From positions 1-16,575 of the forward strand of contig JAAZOI010000288.1 of the NCBI GenBank assembly GCA_012797825.1: a stretch of 16,575 bases of DNA, written 5' to 3'. Below the pieces are notes generated by a model, which was not told the origin of the DNA, did not search any database, and saw only the letters and a list, made by a program, of their open reading frames with translations. The translations under genes were made by a program, and so were the position numbers. Source of the DNA: Eubacteriaceae bacterium. Its GTDB lineage: Bacteria; Bacillota; Clostridia; Eubacteriales; UBA1433. Of this stretch, positions 14,506 to 16,575 are shown one piece after another (the stretch's first letter is position 1; every line of letters starts with the position of its first letter).

Positions 14506-15107
14506 AAAAATTCGGAATATTGGGAGGAAGTTTTAATCCCATACATTTAGGTCATTTAATACTTGCCGAACAAGTAAAAAATAATTTTGATCTTGATAAA
14601 ATAATTTTTATCCCAACTACGGATAATCCATTAAAAAATAAACTCTGCGATGTAAATAAATACGATAGATTTACTATGACATCTCTTGCAGTAGAGGACA
14701 ATGATTACTTTGAAGTTAGCGACATTGAAATAAAAAATACAGGTTACAGCTATACAATTAATACAATAGAAGAATTACTGATTATGGATTCATCAGTTAA
14801 ATATTATTTTATATGCGGAGCTGATATTATTTTTTACCTTGAGAGATGGAAAGAATTTGAAAAATTATTCAAATACATTACTTTTATAGCGGCTTACAGA
14901 ACAGGTTATGATACAGTAAAACTTCAGGATGAAGTTACGCGGTTAAAAGAAAAATACGGCGCTGATATAATTATTTTTAAGACGCCTTTAATTGACATTT
15001 CTTCTACCCAGATAAGAAAGAGGCTTAAAGAAAGTAAAAGCGTAAAATATCTGATACCGCAAAATGTGTACAGCTATATAACGCAAAAAGGGCTTTATAA
15101 GGAGTAA
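14502..15107 (+). CDS. nadD: Nicotinate-nucleotide adenylyltransferase
   Basis: NadD transfers AMP from ATP to nicotinate mononucleotide to form deamido-NAD, the step shared by de novo and salvage NAD synthesis. The 201-residue protein has the nucleotidyltransferase motif GGSFNPIHLGH at 8-18 and the second ATP motif ISSTQIRKRL near 166-175, both intact. It also has the usual central ICGADIIFYLERWK segment. Start and coupling are clear from the ATGA overlap with yhbY. yqeK follows with an SD spanning the nadD stop, an arrangement common in Bacillota. Confidence 0.96.
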   Translation: MKKFGILGGSFNPIHLGHLILAEQVKNNFDLDKIIFIPTTDNPLKNKLCDVNKYDRFTMTSLAVEDNDYFEVSDIEIKNTGYSYTINTIEELLIMDSSVKYYFICGADIIFYLERWKEFEKLFKYITFIAAYRTGYDTVKLQDEVTRLKEKYGADIIIFKTPLIDISSTQIRKRLKESKSVKYLIPQNVYSYITQKGLYKE

Positions 15108-15110
15108 TTA

Positions 15111-15683
15111 ATGGACAATCAAAATATAATAGATTATCTAAATAAAAATTTGAGCGCAGAAAGATACAAACATACTATTTGCTGCGCTGAGCTTGCAGTA
15201 GAGCTTGCACAGATTTACGGGGCAGATAAAGAAAAAGCTTATAAAGCAGGGCTGCTTCATGATGCCGCCAAAGAATTAAGCGTCGATAAAATGCGCGAAC
15301 ATATTAAAAACAACGATATGCAAGTAGATATTTATATGGAAAATAATTCGGCGCTTTTGCATGCCTATGCATCGGCCGCAATGGCTAAGGCTATGTTTGA
15401 CGTAGAAGATGCAGAAATATTAAACGCTATTACATATCACACCACAGGGAAAGAAAATATGACGCTTCTTGAAAAAATTATTTTTATAGCAGATGCCACC
15501 GACGAGAGCAGAACATATGATAAAAAAATTGAACAGTGGCGAGATCTTGCAAAAAAAGATATTAACGCCGCAATTTTAAAAGTTCTAGATTTTAATATCG
15601 TTAAAGTAGTAAACAGAGGATTTGTGCTGCACGAAAATACCGTAAAAGCGCGAAATTATTTGGTAATAAATAATGGAAAATAG
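15111..15683 (+). CDS. yqeK: HD-domain hydrolase of the YqeK family
   Basis: This 190-residue HD phosphohydrolase belongs to the family characterised as symmetrical diadenosine tetraphosphate (Ap4A) hydrolases. Metal-binding residues fit as H21, H50-D51 (in GLLHDAAKE), H84, H110 and D128 (in FIADATDESR). AAGGAG (15099-15104) serves as SD and spans the end of nadD. yqeK directly after nadD is the standard order. In most Bacillota rsfS follows, but here the next gene encodes a TraX-family membrane protein whose start overlaps yqeK by 11 bases. Confidence 0.92.
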   Translation: MDNQNIIDYLNKNLSAERYKHTICCAELAVELAQIYGADKEKAYKAGLLHDAAKELSVDKMREHIKNNDMQVDIYMENNSALLHAYASAAMAKAMFDVEDAEILNAITYHTTGKENMTLLEKIIFIADATDESRTYDKKIEQWRDLAKKDINAAILKVLDFNIVKVVNRGFVLHENTVKARNYLVINNGK

Positions 15684-16347
15684 TCTGCAGATAAAGCGGA
15701 ATGATTTTTTAAAAGCGCTTGCGGCAATTGCAATGCTTGTAGACCATACCGCAATTTTATCTGTATTCGCAGGCACTGAAATATATACTATAATGAGGGC
15801 GATCGGTAGAATAGCGTTTCCCATATTTGCTTATTATATAGTCGTAGGATTTATAAATACTCATAATTTGAAAAAATATTTAACCAGGCTTTTTATCTGC
15901 GCTGTTATATCTCAGATACCATATACTCTGTATTTCAAAAATTATCTGGATTTAAATGTAATATTTACTTTCTTAATTGCGGCAGCAGTTCTATATTTTA
16001 TAAAAATACAATGGCATTATACGGCAGTAGTTATTGCAATATTGCCCGTATGTATAGAAATTTTATTTCATATTAGTTTTAACTATTCTATATATGGCAT
16101 TATTACCGTTGTTATTTTCTACTTGTTTAGGGAGAATCCGTACAAGATAGGAATTGTTTTTTTTATAGTAACTCTTATATTTAGTATTTATAATAAGAAC
16201 CCCATTCAAATGTTTGCGGTTTTATCTGTTCCTTTAATTTTTATCAAACCGCCAATTAATGTAAAAATGCCGAAATATTTTTTTTACTATTTCTATCCTA
16301 TTCATTTAATGGTATTATATATTGCAAGTATTTTAATATACTTATAA
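15673..16347 (+). CDS. TraX-family integral membrane protein (putative acyltransferase)
   Basis: This 224-residue protein has about six or seven hydrophobic segments and the TraX-family pattern. It shows an N-terminal LKALAAIAMLVDHTAIL helix, then GRIAFPIFAYYIVVGF, KKYLTRLFICAVISQIPYTL, and a C-terminal FYYFYPIHLMVLY segment. F-plasmid TraX acetylates pilin, but chromosomal relatives are common and their substrates are mostly unknown, so no conjugation role should be read from the name. The ATG lies inside the last codons of yqeK (11-base overlap) and has no clear SD, which suggests translational coupling. No other conjugation gene is nearby. Confidence 0.85.
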   Translation: MENSLQIKRNDFLKALAAIAMLVDHTAILSVFAGTEIYTIMRAIGRIAFPIFAYYIVVGFINTHNLKKYLTRLFICAVISQIPYTLYFKNYLDLNVIFTFLIAAAVLYFIKIQWHYTAVVIAILPVCIEILFHISFNYSIYGIITVVIFYLFRENPYKIGIVFFIVTLIFSIYNKNPIQMFAVLSVPLIFIKPPINVKMPKYFFYYFYPIHLMVLYIASILIYL

Positions 16348-16367
16348 AAGCAATATGAGGAGTTTTT

Positions 16368-16575
16368 ATGAAAGAGAGTAGTTTAACAAAAGAACAGCAA
16401 ATTAAAAAAGTGCTGACATATCGCTGGGTTGTGTACGCAATTTTGATATTATCTTATTTTATTGTTTTCGTACACCGTATGTCGGTAGGAATTATCAAAC
16501 AAGAACTTGTAGATTCATTCGCTATGACGCCGGTTGGATTTGCAACGCTGGGCGCTATGTATTTTTACGCATATG
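16368..16575 (+). CDS. N-terminal fragment of an MFS transporter (cut by the window edge)
   Basis: The first 69 codons of a gene run off the right edge. The ATG has SD GAGGAG (16357-16362). The product starts MKESSLTKEQQIKK, then has a first membrane segment (about 20-36) ending in FVHRMSVGIIKQ and the start of a second segment (FATLGAMYFYAY). This layout, with an HR pair after helix 1, is typical of major facilitator superfamily organic-anion or sugar-phosphate type carriers. The substrate cannot be told from this fragment. It follows the TraX-family gene by 20 bases and may belong to the same transcript. Confidence 0.75.
   Translation, partial: MKESSLTKEQQIKKVLTYRWVVYAILILSYFIVFVHRMSVGIIKQELVDSFAMTPVGFATLGAMYFYAY

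Noticed and set aside
15673..16347. TraX similarity as a sign of an integrated conjugative element
   Set aside because: No relaxase, type IV secretion, integrase or attachment repeat is visible, and TraX-family proteins are common chromosomal genes.

Overview
The window is an AT-rich piece of a bacterial chromosome. Every gene lies on the + strand, genes are tightly packed, and most starts have a strong Shine-Dalgarno (SD) sequence. The content suggests a strictly anaerobic, fermentative, H2-forming bacterium. It has a trimeric [FeFe] hydrogenase, an Rnf complex in the CDGEAB order usual for anaerobic Bacillota, an Obg GTPase with the C-terminal OCT domain, a probable L21-type ribosomal leader RNA, and an obgE-yhbY-nadD-yqeK cluster. 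My best guess is a Clostridia-like member of the Bacillota. One feature does not fit the usual picture for that phylum: L27 lacks the cleaved N-terminal extension, and no prp protease gene lies between rplU and rpmA. The phylum call is therefore an inference.

Layout. Bases 1-316 are a non-coding AT-rich leader with an inverted repeat and a Rex-like operator. Bases 317-4455 hold the hydrogenase operon hydCBA, closed by a strong terminator. Bases 4587-9688 hold a second unit with its own Rex-like operator, promoter, rnfCDGEAB and terminator. Bases 9725-11997 hold a two-gene unit: an unrecognised 431-residue coiled-coil/disordered protein and a membrane-anchored N-acetylmuramoyl-L-alanine amidase. 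Bases 11994-12830 hold the ribosomal unit: a consensus promoter, a structured leader, rplU, rpmA and a terminator. From 12911 to the right edge run obgE, yhbY, nadD, yqeK, a TraX-family membrane protein and the start of an MFS transporter.

How the genes work together. HydABC joins NAD(H) and ferredoxin electrons to H2. Rnf joins reduced ferredoxin and NAD+ to ion export. Side by side they form a redox-balancing and energy-conserving module around the ferredoxin/NADH pool. Both operons carry a 12-of-14 match to the Rex (NADH/NAD+-sensing repressor) box just upstream of a TTGAC(A/C) -35 element, which suggests joint redox control. The rest is housekeeping: ribosome parts and assembly (rplU, rpmA, obgE, yhbY), NAD synthesis (nadD), dinucleotide hydrolysis (yqeK) and cell-wall hydrolysis (amidase).

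I found no mobile element, CRISPR array, tRNA or rRNA, and no clearly new multi-gene system. The least explained items are the cysteine-free protein at 9789-11084, the insertion inside the amidase, and the paired Rex-like operators.
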